Below are positions 35,659 through 44,602 of a stretch of DNA of 64,000 nucleotides, in pieces. This stretch comes from Altererythrobacter sp. B11 (GTDB taxonomy: Bacteria > Pseudomonadota > Alphaproteobacteria > Sphingomonadales > Sphingomonadaceae), in the NCBI RefSeq assembly GCF_003569745.1, contig NZ_AP018498.1:124001-188000 (forward strand). Direction: 5' to 3'. Each line of letters starts with the position of its first letter. The stretch's first letter is position 1. A program made the position numbers and the translations under genes. Below the pieces are notes generated by a model. That model made no database searches. It was not told the DNA's origin and worked only from the letters and a program-made list of their open reading frames with translations.

Positions 35659-36939
35659 ATGGCCAGACAGGCGCAAGCAACCAGCGCATTCGCCACGGTG
35701 ACGGCGCTGTTCTTCGGGTGGGGCTTCATCACCTCGCTGGTCGATCCGCTGATCGCCGCCGTGAAGAGCATTTTCAGCCTGAGCAATGTGGAGGCGCAGC
35801 TGAGCGCCTTCGCCTTCTTCATCGCCTATGGCGTGGTCTCTCTGCCCGCCGCGCTGATCGTTGCGCGCCTGCGGCAGGTGCGCGGCGTGCTGCTGGCGCT
35901 GGCGCTGATGACGCTCGGCTGCTTCGTGATCCTGCTCGCCAGCAATGCGGCCCTGTATGAAGGCGTGCTGCTCGGCCTGTTCGTGATCGCCAGCGGCATC
36001 ACCATTCTGCAGGTGGCGGCCAATCCGCTCGCGGCGGCACTCGGCCCGCCGGAACGAAGCCATTTCCGCCTCACCTTCGCGCAGGCCTTCAATTCGCTTG
36101 GCACTGTGCTGGGGCCGCTGCTTGGCGCCGGGCTGCTGCTGCAGGGCCTGGAAGCCCGCACCGGCGAAGCGCTGGATGCCGCGACCCGCGAATCCGCCCT
36201 CTCCGCGATCGACACGGCCTTCCTCCTGATCGCGGCGCTCATCGTGCTGCTCGGCCTCTTCATTGCCGTGATGCGCAAGCGGATCGAGGCATCTGCTCCC
36301 CCGCCCGCCCCCGCCGCATCCGTCGGGCAAACGATCGGCGCCGCCCTGTCCTCGCGCTGGGCGCTGCTGGGCGGCCTGGCGATCTTTCTTTACGTGGGCG
36401 CGGAAGTGTCGATTGGCGCGCAGATGGCGCTCTTCCTCCATTCGCCCGACGTGTGGGACATTCCGCTGCAGCGCGCCGGCTATTTCGTCAGCCTTTACTG
36501 GCTGGGCGCGATGATGGGCCGCTTCGTGGGCTCGGGCCTGATGATCCGCATCCCGGCCTACCGCCTGCTGATGGTCGCAACGGCGGCCGCAGCGACCCTG
36601 TGCCTGGTGGTGTTCCTGCTGGGCGGCGGCATCGGCGGTTACGCGGCGCTGGCCGTGGGCCTGTGCAACTCGATCATGTTCCCGACGATCTTCACGCTGA
36701 CGCTGGAACGCTCCACCGCCAGCGAGGAAGCAACGGCGGGCTTCCTGTGCACGGCCATCGTGGGCGGGGCCTTCCTCCCGCTTCTAGCAGGCGCGATCTC
36801 GGATGCCGCCGGCTATGCCCAATCCTTCATCCTGCCCGCGCTGTGCTACCTGGGGCTCTGCGCCTTCGCAATGGCGGCAGGCCGCGCGATTGTCCGCCGG
36901 GGAGAGGAAGCGGATCCCGCGCTCAACGCGGCGCATTGA
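35659..36939 (+). CDS. Sugar MFS transporter (FucP/GluP type)
   Basis: 426 residues, twelve helices, with the N-terminal pattern of fucose/glucose/N-acetylglucosamine permeases: TALFFGWGFITSLVDPLIAAVKSIFSLSNVEAQLSAFAFF. Also typical are QVAANPLAAALGPPERSHFRLTFAQAFNSLGTVLGP and the late SIMFPTIFTLTLE. A proton-linked sugar importer of the inner membrane. GACGAGAGG precedes the ATG. Control by the adjacent LacI regulator is likely. The exact sugar cannot be told from sequence, and no glycoside hydrolase is beside it. Confidence 0.9.
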   Translation: MARQAQATSAFATVTALFFGWGFITSLVDPLIAAVKSIFSLSNVEAQLSAFAFFIAYGVVSLPAALIVARLRQVRGVLLALALMTLGCFVILLASNAALYEGVLLGLFVIASGITILQVAANPLAAALGPPERSHFRLTFAQAFNSLGTVLGPLLGAGLLLQGLEARTGEALDAATRESALSAIDTAFLLIAALIVLLGLFIAVMRKRIEASAPPPAPAASVGQTIGAALSSRWALLGGLAIFLYVGAEVSIGAQMALFLHSPDVWDIPLQRAGYFVSLYWLGAMMGRFVGSGLMIRIPAYRLLMVATAAAATLCLVVFLLGGGIGGYAALAVGLCNSIMFPTIFTLTLERSTASEEATAGFLCTAIVGGAFLPLLAGAISDAAGYAQSFILPALCYLGLCAFAMAAGRAIVRRGEEADPALNAAH

Positions 36940-37047
36940 AGCGCTCGAGCAGAACGCGGTGGCAATGGCAGATCAATCCGGCGATCGATTCACCCGCAGC
37001 TAGGGGTTCATGTCCGGCATGTTCCTCTGAACACGAGCGTTTACGGA

Positions 37048-38256
37048 TCACACCTTTTCCACCGCGAGCGCGAGGCCCATGCCGACCCCCACGCAAAGGG
37101 TGGCGAGGCCAAACCGGCCCTCGCTTTCCTCCAGCTCTTGCACCAGGGTCAGCGCGAGCCGGGCCCCGGACATCCCGAGCGGATGACCGAGCGCGATCGC
37201 GCCGCCGCTGCGATTGACGTGCTCCGCGTCATCGGCGAGGCCGAGCGAGCGGAGCACCGCCAGGCTCTGGCTTGCGAAAGCTTCGTTCAGCTCGATCGCG
37301 TCAAAATCGTCAATAGACAGGCCGAGGCGCGCCATGAGCTTTTGCACGGCGGGCACGGGCCCGATCCCCATTACGCGCGGCTCCACGCCGGCGGCGGCCA
37401 TGCCCATGATGCGCGCGCGTGGCACCAGCCCGTGGCGTTTTGCCGCTTCCTCGCTGGCGATGAGGATCGCCGCAGCGCCGTCGTTGATGCCCGACGCATT
37501 GCCGGCCGTCACCGTCCCGCCGGGCGGGAACAGCGGCCTGAGAGCAGACAGGGACGCGAGCGAACTGTCGGGTCGCGGATGCTCGTCAGCGCTGATCTCG
37601 ATCGTCTCGCCCCGAGACTTCCCGGGAGCGATTACCGACACGATCTGCGCGGCATGGAATCCGCGCGACACGGCAGCGCGCGTGCGCAGCTGACTCCGCA
37701 GGGCAAAGGCGTCCTGGTCGTCTCGGCTGATCTTGAACAGTTCAGCGACGTTTTCGCCGGTGCGCGGCATGGTATCGGTTCCATACCGATCATGCAGCGC
37801 GGGGTTCACGAAGCGCCATCCCATGGTGGTGTCCATCAGCGCCTGGTCGCGCGCGAAAGCGGCGCCAGCCTTGCCCATGACATAGGGTGCCCGGCTCATG
37901 CTTTCGACGCCACCTGCGATGGCAAGCTCCATCTCTCCCGCCCGGATAGCCCGTGCGGCGCTGCCGACCGCTTCGAGCCCGGAAGCACACAGCCGATTGA
38001 TCGTGACGCCCGGCACCGAGGGGGGAAGCCCCGCGAGCAGCAGGCTCATGCGGGCGACGTTGCGATTGTCTTCCCCGGCCTGATTGGCGCAGCCGTAGAA
38101 GACTTCCTCCACGGCTGACGGGTCGAGCGAAGCATTGCGATCCATGAGCGCCGTGAGCGGCACCGCCCCCAGATCGTCGGCCCGCACGCCGGCCAAGCCG
38201 CCGCCGTATCGCCCGATCGGTGTACGGACGGCATCACAGATGAACGCTTCGCTCAT
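37048..38256 (-). CDS. pcaF: 3-oxoadipyl-CoA thiolase-like acyltransferase
   Basis: 402 residues, the length of PcaF. Thiolase marks: active-site Cys90 in INRLCASG, NEAFASQSLA, GGAIALGHPLGMSGAR with the catalytic His, and the second Cys in LCVGVGMG. It splits 3-oxoadipyl-CoA to succinyl-CoA and acetyl-CoA. It is the last gene of the minus-strand unit and overlaps pcaJ by four bases. The link with pcaIJ makes the beta-ketoadipate assignment likely, although other 3-oxoacyl-CoAs are possible. Confidence 0.85.
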   Translation of the reverse strand: MSEAFICDAVRTPIGRYGGGLAGVRADDLGAVPLTALMDRNASLDPSAVEEVFYGCANQAGEDNRNVARMSLLLAGLPPSVPGVTINRLCASGLEAVGSAARAIRAGEMELAIAGGVESMSRAPYVMGKAGAAFARDQALMDTTMGWRFVNPALHDRYGTDTMPRTGENVAELFKISRDDQDAFALRSQLRTRAAVSRGFHAAQIVSVIAPGKSRGETIEISADEHPRPDSSLASLSALRPLFPPGGTVTAGNASGINDGAAAILIASEEAAKRHGLVPRARIMGMAAAGVEPRVMGIGPVPAVQKLMARLGLSIDDFDAIELNEAFASQSLAVLRSLGLADDAEHVNRSGGAIALGHPLGMSGARLALTLVQELEESEGRFGLATLCVGVGMGLALAVEKV

Positions 38257-38933
38257 GCGCGACTCCGGGGCTCAAGGTCGTTTGCGGATGATGGCGCCGA
38301 GGATAAATCGAGGCCGGTCAGGCCGCGCAGCTTGTCGATGCTCATGCCCTCCACCATCTCGATCACCGCGGCCCCGCCAGCCCCAACCGAGAATATGGCG
38401 AGATCGGTGTACACGCGGCTGACGCAGGCGAGGCCGGTGAGCGGATAGGTGCATTTTTCCACGAGCTTGCTCTCGCCGTGCCGGGTCAGCAGCTCCATCA
38501 TCACGAAGGTCTGCTTTGCGCCGATCGCCAGGTCCATCGCGCCCCCGACCGCCGGGATGGCATCCGGCTGGCCGGTATGCCAGTTGGCGATGTCTCCGCT
38601 CGCGGACACCTGATAGGCACCGAGAACGCAGATATCGATATGTCCACCGCGCATCATGGCGAAGCTGTCGCCATGATGGAAGAAAGCGCCCCCCTTCAGC
38701 AGGGTTACGGCCTGCTTGCCGGCATTGATCAGGTCCCAGTCTTCCTCGCCGGGATCGGGAGCCGGCCCCATTCCGAGCAGGCCATTCTCGCTCTGCAGGA
38801 GGATCTCGCGTCCCTGTGGCAGGAAATCTGCAATTCGCGTCGGCAGGCCGATCCCCAGATTGACGCAGGCGCCTTCGGGAATGTCCTGCGCCACGCGCGC
38901 GGCCATCTGATCACGGTCGAGGCGCCTCGTCAT
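38253..38933 (-). CDS. pcaJ: 3-oxoacid CoA-transferase subunit B (PcaJ-like)
   Basis: 226 residues. Family I CoA-transferase beta subunit with the catalytic glutamate in QSENGLLGMGP, the N-terminal VNLGIGLPTRIADFLP and GGAMDLAIGAK. It transfers CoA from succinyl-CoA to 3-oxoadipate or a similar 3-oxoacid. Four-base overlaps on both sides (pcaI and pcaF) show tight coupling. Confidence 0.87.
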   Translation of the reverse strand: MTRRLDRDQMAARVAQDIPEGACVNLGIGLPTRIADFLPQGREILLQSENGLLGMGPAPDPGEEDWDLINAGKQAVTLLKGGAFFHHGDSFAMMRGGHIDICVLGAYQVSASGDIANWHTGQPDAIPAVGGAMDLAIGAKQTFVMMELLTRHGESKLVEKCTYPLTGLACVSRVYTDLAIFSVGAGGAAVIEMVEGMSIDKLRGLTGLDLSSAPSSANDLEPRSRA

Positions 38934-39634
38934 GCGGCAGCCTCCGCAGGATAGCTGCTCACTTCGGCCGACTGGGCGATCTCGACCACATGCTGCACGA
39001 ATATGCCGGGCGTCACGATTGCTTCGGGATCGAGCACGCCGAGCGCCACGATCTGCGACACCTGGGCGATACAGATCCGCCCCGCCATCGCCATGAGCGG
39101 GCCGAAATTGCGCGCGGTCTTGCGATAGACGAGATTGCCCCAGCGGTCGGCTCTGTATGCCTTGATCAGCGCGAAGTCGGCGGCGATGGGATATTCCAGA
39201 ACATAGTCGCGGCCGTCGATGCGGCGGGTTTCCTTGCCGCGGGCAAGCTCGGTGCCGAACCCGGTTGGGGTGAAGATCGCCCCCAGCCCCGCCCCTGCCG
39301 CCTGGATCCTGGCCGCCAGATTGCCTTGCGGCACGAGCTCCAGTTCGATCTCCCCCTTTCGAAAGCGCGCGTCGAAATGGTGGGAATCAGCCTGACGAGG
39401 GAATGAGCAGATGATCTTCCGAACGCGCCCGGCCTTGATCAGCGCGGCAAGGCCGGTCTCCCCGTTCCCGGCATTGTTGCTGATGATCGTCAGTTCGCCG
39501 ACCTCGCGCGCAATGAGCGCATCGATGAGTTCGTTGGGCATGCCTGCCGTCCCGAAGCCACCGATCATCACGGAAGCTCCGTCAAACACCTCGGCCACAG
39601 CGGCAGCGGCGGTGCGGGTCGTCTTATCGATCAT
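38930..39634 (-). CDS. pcaI: 3-oxoacid CoA-transferase subunit A (PcaI-like)
   Basis: 234 residues with the alpha-subunit glycine loop SVMIGGFGTAGMPNELIDALI, ISNNAGNGETGLAALI and PTGFGTELARGKETR. It forms a heteromer with the PcaJ-like protein. It lies 49 bases downstream of the MFS gene, so the unit probably runs EF-hand protein, MFS, pcaI, pcaJ, pcaF. Confidence 0.87.
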   Translation of the reverse strand: MIDKTTRTAAAAVAEVFDGASVMIGGFGTAGMPNELIDALIAREVGELTIISNNAGNGETGLAALIKAGRVRKIICSFPRQADSHHFDARFRKGEIELELVPQGNLAARIQAAGAGLGAIFTPTGFGTELARGKETRRIDGRDYVLEYPIAADFALIKAYRADRWGNLVYRKTARNFGPLMAMAGRICIAQVSQIVALGVLDPEAIVTPGIFVQHVVEIAQSAEVSSYPAEAAA

Positions 39635-39683
39635 GGGCGTTCTTCCGCTGGAGCGTGCGACTGGCAGAGCGCACGGGCAGAGC

Positions 39684-40982
39684 TCATCCCGAGCGGGTCT
39701 CTTCTGTTTCGAAGCGCGAGGCGATCAGGATCAGCAATCCGCCAACCGCCGCGGCAAATGCGACGATACCCATCGAATACCGGATCGCATCGGTCCCAAG
39801 GGAGGCGAAGACGGTGTCGTTCATGAGGCCTATGCTTGTCGGACCGATGAGATCAGCAAGCAGATTGCTGGCCAGCAGCGCAAAGGCCAGGCCCGTGGCG
39901 CGAAGCCCGGCCCCTGAGACATCCATGCAAATGGCGATCGTCGCCGCTTGCGAACCCATGATCAGCATGCCGGTGAGAAGATAGGCCGGCAGCCAGACCC
40001 AGTACGCATCCGCCATCAGATAGGTCAGTTCCGCGGGCGCGCCGAGCATCAGCATCACGCCGGGGACCCAGAACCTCCACCGATGATCGCGCCGCGCCAT
40101 GCGATCGGTCAGCCAGGCGCCGATCAGCGATCCGAGCAACAGGGCGGGCCCCCGCGAGATACCCGAGATCATGCCGATCTCCGTCGAGGAGAGGTCGCGC
40201 ACGCGCGTCAGGAAGGCGGGCGCCCATACGCTGTTCGCCTGAAGCGTGACGCCTGCCAGCGCAAAGCCGGTGATGACGAGGAGAAAGGTTGGAGAGCGTC
40301 GCCATTGCGCCCATGCCTGCCGGAGACTTACCGGGCGCACCTCGCGCCCGTCGGCGCCCTTTTCGCGATCCGGCTCACGGACGGTGAACATCATCAGGGG
40401 TACGAAGATGATCGCCGGTAATGCGAGGACGTAGAAGGAGGCTCTCCATCCGAAGGTTTCGGTGATGTAGCCGAGGCTGCTCATCATCACGAGGACGGTG
40501 ATCGCGCCGAAGACGCGCAGGCTCGCGAGCGCCATGCGCAGGTTCTTGGGCGGAACGAGATCATTGACCATGGCGCTCGACGGCGCATTGCCCGATGCCT
40601 CGCCGATGCCCAGCAGCATGCGTGTGACCAGCAGCCCGGCGAAGCTCGTCACCATTCCCATCGCGCCGATGATCAGACTGTAAAATGCGAAGCCGATCGC
40701 GACGATGTTTCGCCGGCTGTAACGGTCCGCGAGCCGGGCCAGCGGAATTCCGGCGATGGCGTTGAGAAGGAAATAGCCGATCCCTGCGGCAAGGCTCATC
40801 TGGGTGTCCGTGGCGCCCAGATCGAGCTTTATAGGCTCGAGGTTGAGTGCGAGCAGCCCGCGATCGACCATGTTGAAGCCGGTCAGGACGCCGAGGATCG
40901 CCAAGGCCCACATCTGCCGGCGGGAGAATTTGCGCTTGGGCTGGTCCGCCTCAAGTCCGAGATCGCTGGCGCGCGCGTCCAT
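39684..40982 (-). CDS. MFS transporter of the catabolic operon
   Basis: 432 residues, twelve helices, spinster/anion-cation-symporter-like: LGVLTGFNMVDRGLLALNLEPIKLDLGATDTQMSLAAG, then PLARLADRYSRRN as the loop 2-3 motif and GIGEASGNAPSSAMVND. It starts two bases after the stop of the EF-hand gene and precedes pcaIJF, so it probably imports the substrate or an intermediate such as an organic acid (inference). Confidence 0.88.
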   Translation of the reverse strand: MDARASDLGLEADQPKRKFSRRQMWALAILGVLTGFNMVDRGLLALNLEPIKLDLGATDTQMSLAAGIGYFLLNAIAGIPLARLADRYSRRNIVAIGFAFYSLIIGAMGMVTSFAGLLVTRMLLGIGEASGNAPSSAMVNDLVPPKNLRMALASLRVFGAITVLVMMSSLGYITETFGWRASFYVLALPAIIFVPLMMFTVREPDREKGADGREVRPVSLRQAWAQWRRSPTFLLVITGFALAGVTLQANSVWAPAFLTRVRDLSSTEIGMISGISRGPALLLGSLIGAWLTDRMARRDHRWRFWVPGVMLMLGAPAELTYLMADAYWVWLPAYLLTGMLIMGSQAATIAICMDVSGAGLRATGLAFALLASNLLADLIGPTSIGLMNDTVFASLGTDAIRYSMGIVAFAAAVGGLLILIASRFETEETRSG

Positions 40983-40984
40983 GA

Positions 40985-41257
40985 TCAGTCCTTCCGGCCA
41001 GAGCCGCGAGCGGCACCGGCTTCTGCAGGGTCGAGAAAGCCGTCACCATCGGTGTCGAGCGAGGGAAATCGGTCAGCATGGCCGCCGGCCTGCAACCATT
41101 CTGCCTGCGAGACGCGTCCGTCATGGTTCGCATCGCTCGAACCTAGCGCGCCCCGTTCGTCTTGAGTGGGGAGCCGTTCGGAGTCGAGCAGGCCGAGCGT
41201 ACCCACTCCGGCCGCGGCAATCGCCAGCCCCAATCCCACCATCTGCGGTCGGTTCAT
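40985..41257 (-). CDS. Membrane-anchored or secreted EF-hand protein
   Basis: 90 residues: an N-terminal hydrophobic segment (about 6-24) and two canonical EF-hand calcium loops, DANHDGRVSQAE at 42-53 and DTDGDGFLDPAE at 68-79. There is no lipobox cysteine. The ATG at 41257 has GAGAGG upstream; the longer frame start at 41308 is less likely. It is the first gene of the MFS-pcaIJF unit, which is unusual. Its function is unknown; calcium binding outside the cytoplasm is probable. Confidence 0.8.
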   Translation of the reverse strand: MNRPQMVGLGLAIAAAGVGTLGLLDSERLPTQDERGALGSSDANHDGRVSQAEWLQAGGHADRFPSLDTDGDGFLDPAEAGAARGSGRKD

Positions 41258-41312
41258 CCACGCCTCTCCCAGGCAAAGCGGCGCCGATACCCCGACCCGC
41301 GCCTTCATAAAA

Positions 41313-41326
41313 CCTATATAACTAGT
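41313..41326. promoter_or_regulatory. CCTA-N6-TAG operator candidate A
   Basis: CCTATATAACTAGT lies 56-69 bases before the EF-hand start, followed by TTTTAGG. The larger dyad AAAACCTA...TAGTTTTT spans 41309-41330. It is one of four related sites before transcription units of the catabolic cluster. Confidence 0.5.
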
Positions 41327-41401
41327 TTTTAGGTCGGTAAAGGCTGAAGGTGAAATTGCGCCGATTTGCGGGAGCCGTGCCGCACGGCGCCCTTGGCTGT
41401 C

Positions 41402-42184
41402 TTACTTGGACTTGATGTTGAGCCTCACCACGTCGCCGCGATAGGTATTGCGCGCGAAGAGGACGAGAATGCCATCGCTGTCGGTGACGCAGCGCTCGAT
41501 CTGGGCGACCGGCGCGTTGAGCGGAATGCGCAGCGCCGTGGAGGCTTCGAGATCGGCCACGCCGATCGTCATGATCTGTTCGACATCCGCGATTGTCAGG
41601 CCTTCGATATCTGCAATCAGCTTCAGCGCGGTCTTGCTGGTGAAAGCCGATCGCGGGATCTTGTTGGCCCAGCGTTCGGATATGAAAACATCCGCCACCA
41701 TATAGGGCTGATCCTGCCGCCAGTGGCGCCGGTGCAGCCGGCGGTAAGCCACGTCCGGGACTCCGAACTCGATCCTGCCGGTGATCGGAACCTTCCGCTC
41801 CTCTTCGATCAGTTCGATCTGAGCGCCCTCGCGCGCCTGCAGCAGTCCGAGGAAGTTGGTCTCCAGCTGGCACCAGATCTGGTCACGCGGGGCGGCCGTT
41901 ACAAAGGTGCCCTTGGCCCGATAGCGCCGGATCAGGCCCTCGTCCGCCAGCATGCCAAGCGCCTGCCGCACCGTTTCACGGGCGACGTCGTAGGATTGCG
42001 CAAGCTCGATAACGGTGGGGATCTGGCTGCCGACCTCCCATGTCCCGGTTTCAATCTGCCGCCGGAAGACAGCCGCCAGCTGGTGGTAGCGGGCGATCCC
42101 GCGGCTGCTGAGATCGGCTGTCGGTTTCGCCGCCGCATCATCGGGTGATTGCCTCGCGGCCTTCTGCGGAGCGCGCGCTTTCAA
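41402..42184 (-). CDS. GntR-family regulator (HutC/UTRA type)
   Basis: 260 residues. A winged helix (YHQLAAVFRRQIETGTWEVGSQIPTVIELAQSYDVARETVRQALGMLADEGLIRRYRAKGTFV) is followed by a UTRA ligand-binding domain (about 115-258). It is the end gene of the flavin reductase-cupin-aldolase unit, 18 bases after the aldolase stop, and probably controls the cluster. It is a prime candidate to read the CCTA-N6-TAGG sites, but the IclR regulator at 46983 is an alternative. Confidence 0.9.
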   Translation of the reverse strand: MKARAPQKAARQSPDDAAAKPTADLSSRGIARYHQLAAVFRRQIETGTWEVGSQIPTVIELAQSYDVARETVRQALGMLADEGLIRRYRAKGTFVTAAPRDQIWCQLETNFLGLLQAREGAQIELIEEERKVPITGRIEFGVPDVAYRRLHRRHWRQDQPYMVADVFISERWANKIPRSAFTSKTALKLIADIEGLTIADVEQIMTIGVADLEASTALRIPLNAPVAQIERCVTDSDGILVLFARNTYRGDVVRLNIKSK

Positions 42185-42202
42185 ATTCGTCCTCCTTTCA
42201 CG

Positions 42203-42919
42203 TCACGCCGACAGTAGCTGCCGCAATGCTTTACGCAAAAGGCTTTGATCATTGCCCATGATGAACCAGTTGGCGCCGAGTTGCGCGTAGCGCTGACGCT
42301 CGGCCTCGCTCGAGACCACCACGCCCTTGATCTTTTGGCTGTCGCGAACGTCGGAAAAGATGCGCAGGACAAGCTCCTCCACCACAGGCGCGGCCGTGTC
42401 GCCCTCCCCCATCGCGATCGCCAGATCAGCCCTGCCCACCACGATGCCGTCGACCCCGTCCACCTCGAGGATGTCCCGCGCACGCGCCGCGGCTTCGGGA
42501 TGCTCGACCTGCACCAGGACCTGCGAGCGGTCGCCGGTCGCAATAATGTCGCGCATCGTCATCGACCCGTAGGACGCGTGGCGCGGCGCGCTCGAAAAGC
42601 CTCGCGTCCCGCCGACGTAGCGAGCCCGGCCCACCGCGTCGCGCGCAGCCTCTACCGAAGCGATATGGGGAACCATCACTCCTGCGGCGCCGAGGTCCAG
42701 TGCGCTGCCGATCGAGTGTCCGGCAGCATCGGGTACCCGCACGAAGAGTGGCAGCCGGGCGGCGCGGCCCGCCAGCATCATCAGGTCGATCATGGCGCGG
42801 TCGAATGGCCCATGCTCCGCATCGATGACCGCGAAGTCGGGCCGCTCCAGGGCGATGAGCTCGACGATTTGCGGTGCGGGGGTCTTGATGAACAGCCCGC
42901 GCGGACCGTCCGGGATCAT
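42203..42919 (-). CDS. HpcH/HpaI-family aldolase
   Basis: 238 residues of the metal-dependent class II aldolase family that cleaves 4-hydroxy-2-oxo acids to pyruvate and an aldehyde. Marks: FAVIDAEHGPFD with the conserved His, VRVPDAAGHSIGSALDLGAAGVMVPHI, VQVEHPEAA with the metal Glu, and VGRADLAIAMG. The ATG at 42919 overlaps the cupin stop (ATGA), which fixes the start. It is in one unit with the cupin and flavin reductase. Confidence 0.88.
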   Translation of the reverse strand: MIPDGPRGLFIKTPAPQIVELIALERPDFAVIDAEHGPFDRAMIDLMMLAGRAARLPLFVRVPDAAGHSIGSALDLGAAGVMVPHIASVEAARDAVGRARYVGGTRGFSSAPRHASYGSMTMRDIIATGDRSQVLVQVEHPEAAARARDILEVDGVDGIVVGRADLAIAMGEGDTAAPVVEELVLRIFSDVRDSQKIKGVVVSSEAERQRYAQLGANWFIMGNDQSLLRKALRQLLSA

Positions 42920-43740
42920 GCCGCCACCGGCGCAAGCGCAACATATTCGTCGGCGTTGAACACCCAACCCCTGGCGATGAAGTCGTCGCGCGGCGGGGCG
43001 AAGACATCCACCAGCACGTGGCGCCCCCCGCCGCTTCCCTCGGTGGTGTGAACGATCTCGGGCGGAATGATCATGACGCTAGCCGGCCCGGCGACCAGAT
43101 GCTGATCCTCTTGCCAGAGATCGGCGTTACGCCCCCAGGGCGTGCGCAGGTGGTGGATGAAGGCTCCCTCAATGGCGAGCGAGGCCTGTTCGAAGTCCGT
43201 GTGCGCATGCGGGCTGAGGGCGCTGCGATCGCGGACACCATCGTATTCCACCCAGTTCAGGCTCATCGTCTCGCTCTGCACGAAGCGCAGGCGCCCGTTA
43301 TCCGGTGGAATGGGGATGCTTGCGACCGGATGGATCCGCACTTCGCCGCGGCGGGCCACGCGCTGGTAAGGCCGGCCTACCGCCCGGATCCGCGGGTCAT
43401 GCCCCGTGTGGTGGTCATCGGGTACCTCGCCGGCGACCGTGGAATCGGTCGCAAGCACAAACACCTCGCCCGCTTCCGGCACCGTAAGGGTGTAGGTTCC
43501 GGGCGGCACGATGGCGATCGCCTGTCCGGGCAACTCCGCCTCTCGGGCCCCGCTGAGGCGGGCACCAGTCCGGGGCAGTAAAATGATCAGCTCTGTCTCG
43601 GAAGCGATAGGAAATGGCGTGGCACTCCCTCCACACAGGCGTTCGACCGTGAAGTTCTGCGCCTTGGCGATGGCTCGTGCCGGCGCCTCCGCCGAAGGCT
43701 GAAGATCCACGAGCCGTGGCGGTTGAGGGTGCTGTGTCAT
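42916..43740 (-). CDS. Bicupin protein, possible dioxygenase or isomerase
   Basis: 274 residues with two cupin-like halves. The N-terminal half (about 20-105) shows the barrel pattern (GQAIAIVPPGTYTLTV) but no metal histidines. The C-terminal half (about 150-255) carries PHAHTDFEQ and, later, PPEIVHTTEG, which can supply the two-His/Glu/His metal site. It may be the missing ring-cleavage or isomerisation enzyme of the cluster, yet no specific family was recognised. It is coupled to the aldolase by a four-base overlap. Confidence 0.75.
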   Translation of the reverse strand: MTQHPQPPRLVDLQPSAEAPARAIAKAQNFTVERLCGGSATPFPIASETELIILLPRTGARLSGAREAELPGQAIAIVPPGTYTLTVPEAGEVFVLATDSTVAGEVPDDHHTGHDPRIRAVGRPYQRVARRGEVRIHPVASIPIPPDNGRLRFVQSETMSLNWVEYDGVRDRSALSPHAHTDFEQASLAIEGAFIHHLRTPWGRNADLWQEDQHLVAGPASVMIIPPEIVHTTEGSGGGRHVLVDVFAPPRDDFIARGWVFNADEYVALAPVAA

Positions 43741-43755
43741 GGGCAGCTGCTGCTT

Positions 43756-44409
43756 TCAGTAAGTGGCTTCATTGGCCCGGGTGAACTTGCGGGTCAGGAC
43801 AAAGCTCTCCTCGGTAACTGAATATTCGGCGCCGCCGAGCCGCGAGACGGGGCGAGCGGCAAGCGTATCGAAATGCCCGTCTTCATGGAGATACCCCGGC
43901 GCGATATGCACTCCGACGACCTGCCCGAAGGTGACATTCGTCTGCGGTCCCAGATCTCCCCCGCCGAAGGATACGATCTGAATGACCTTGCACTCCAGGC
44001 TGCAGGGTGACGCCGCCACACGCGGGGCGGCGACCATCCGGCTGGGCGCCTTCTCGATGCCGAAATGCTCGAACTCGTCGGTCCCATAGGGTACCGGCGA
44101 TGAGGTGTCGTTCATCTGCGCGACCTGCTCTGCGCCCACGAGATTGAACACAAACTCGCCGTTCTGCCGGACATTGGTGAGTGTGTCCTTCGCCGCCCGA
44201 TCCTCGGGCGTGTTGCACGAGAACATGAGGATCGGCGGCAGATTGGACACGATGTTGAAATAGGAGAAGGGCGCCAGATTGGCCTGTCCCTGCCCGTCGA
44301 TCGTGCTGATCCAGCCGATGGGGCGCGGGGCGATGATCGCGTTGAATATGCCGCGCTTGAACGTGCCGGCGTCGGCCGGATCGAGGAACACGGGCTGGGA
44401 ATTGGCCAT
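43756..44409 (-). CDS. Flavin reductase-like FMN-binding protein
   Basis: 217 residues, paralogue of the protein at 19201-19857: NAIIAPRPIGWISTIDGQG, NLAPFSYFNIVSN and PRVAASPCSLECKV. It starts the flavin reductase-cupin-aldolase unit; the cupin gene begins 15 bases after its stop. No two-component monooxygenase is present in the window, so either the partner is elsewhere or the protein itself is the enzyme. Confidence 0.85.
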   Translation of the reverse strand: MANSQPVFLDPADAGTFKRGIFNAIIAPRPIGWISTIDGQGQANLAPFSYFNIVSNLPPILMFSCNTPEDRAAKDTLTNVRQNGEFVFNLVGAEQVAQMNDTSSPVPYGTDEFEHFGIEKAPSRMVAAPRVAASPCSLECKVIQIVSFGGGDLGPQTNVTFGQVVGVHIAPGYLHEDGHFDTLAARPVSRLGGAEYSVTEESFVLTRKFTRANEATY

Positions 44410-44580
44410 CGTCAGTTACCTTCCGCCGCAGCGCGACGCCGCGCCAGCTTCGCCATTATGCCGGGCAGGTGCCCGCACCTCAGGCTTCCAAAGTATCCGG
44501 CGGGGCGCACCGCAAGGCGGCCGAATACAGCGCCTCCGGCACCTCCTGCACAAGATCCTCTATCGCCATCGCAACAAACA

Positions 44581-44594
44581 TCCATATATCTAGG
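44581..44594. promoter_or_regulatory. CCTA-N6-TAGG operator candidate B
   Basis: TCCATATATCTAGG, followed by TTTTTG. The right half is exact and the left half degenerate. It lies upstream of the flavin reductase unit and next to the end of the amidohydrolase gene. The core CTAGG-TTTT is shared with sites A and D. Confidence 0.4.
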
Positions 44595-44602
44595 TTTTTG
44601 TT

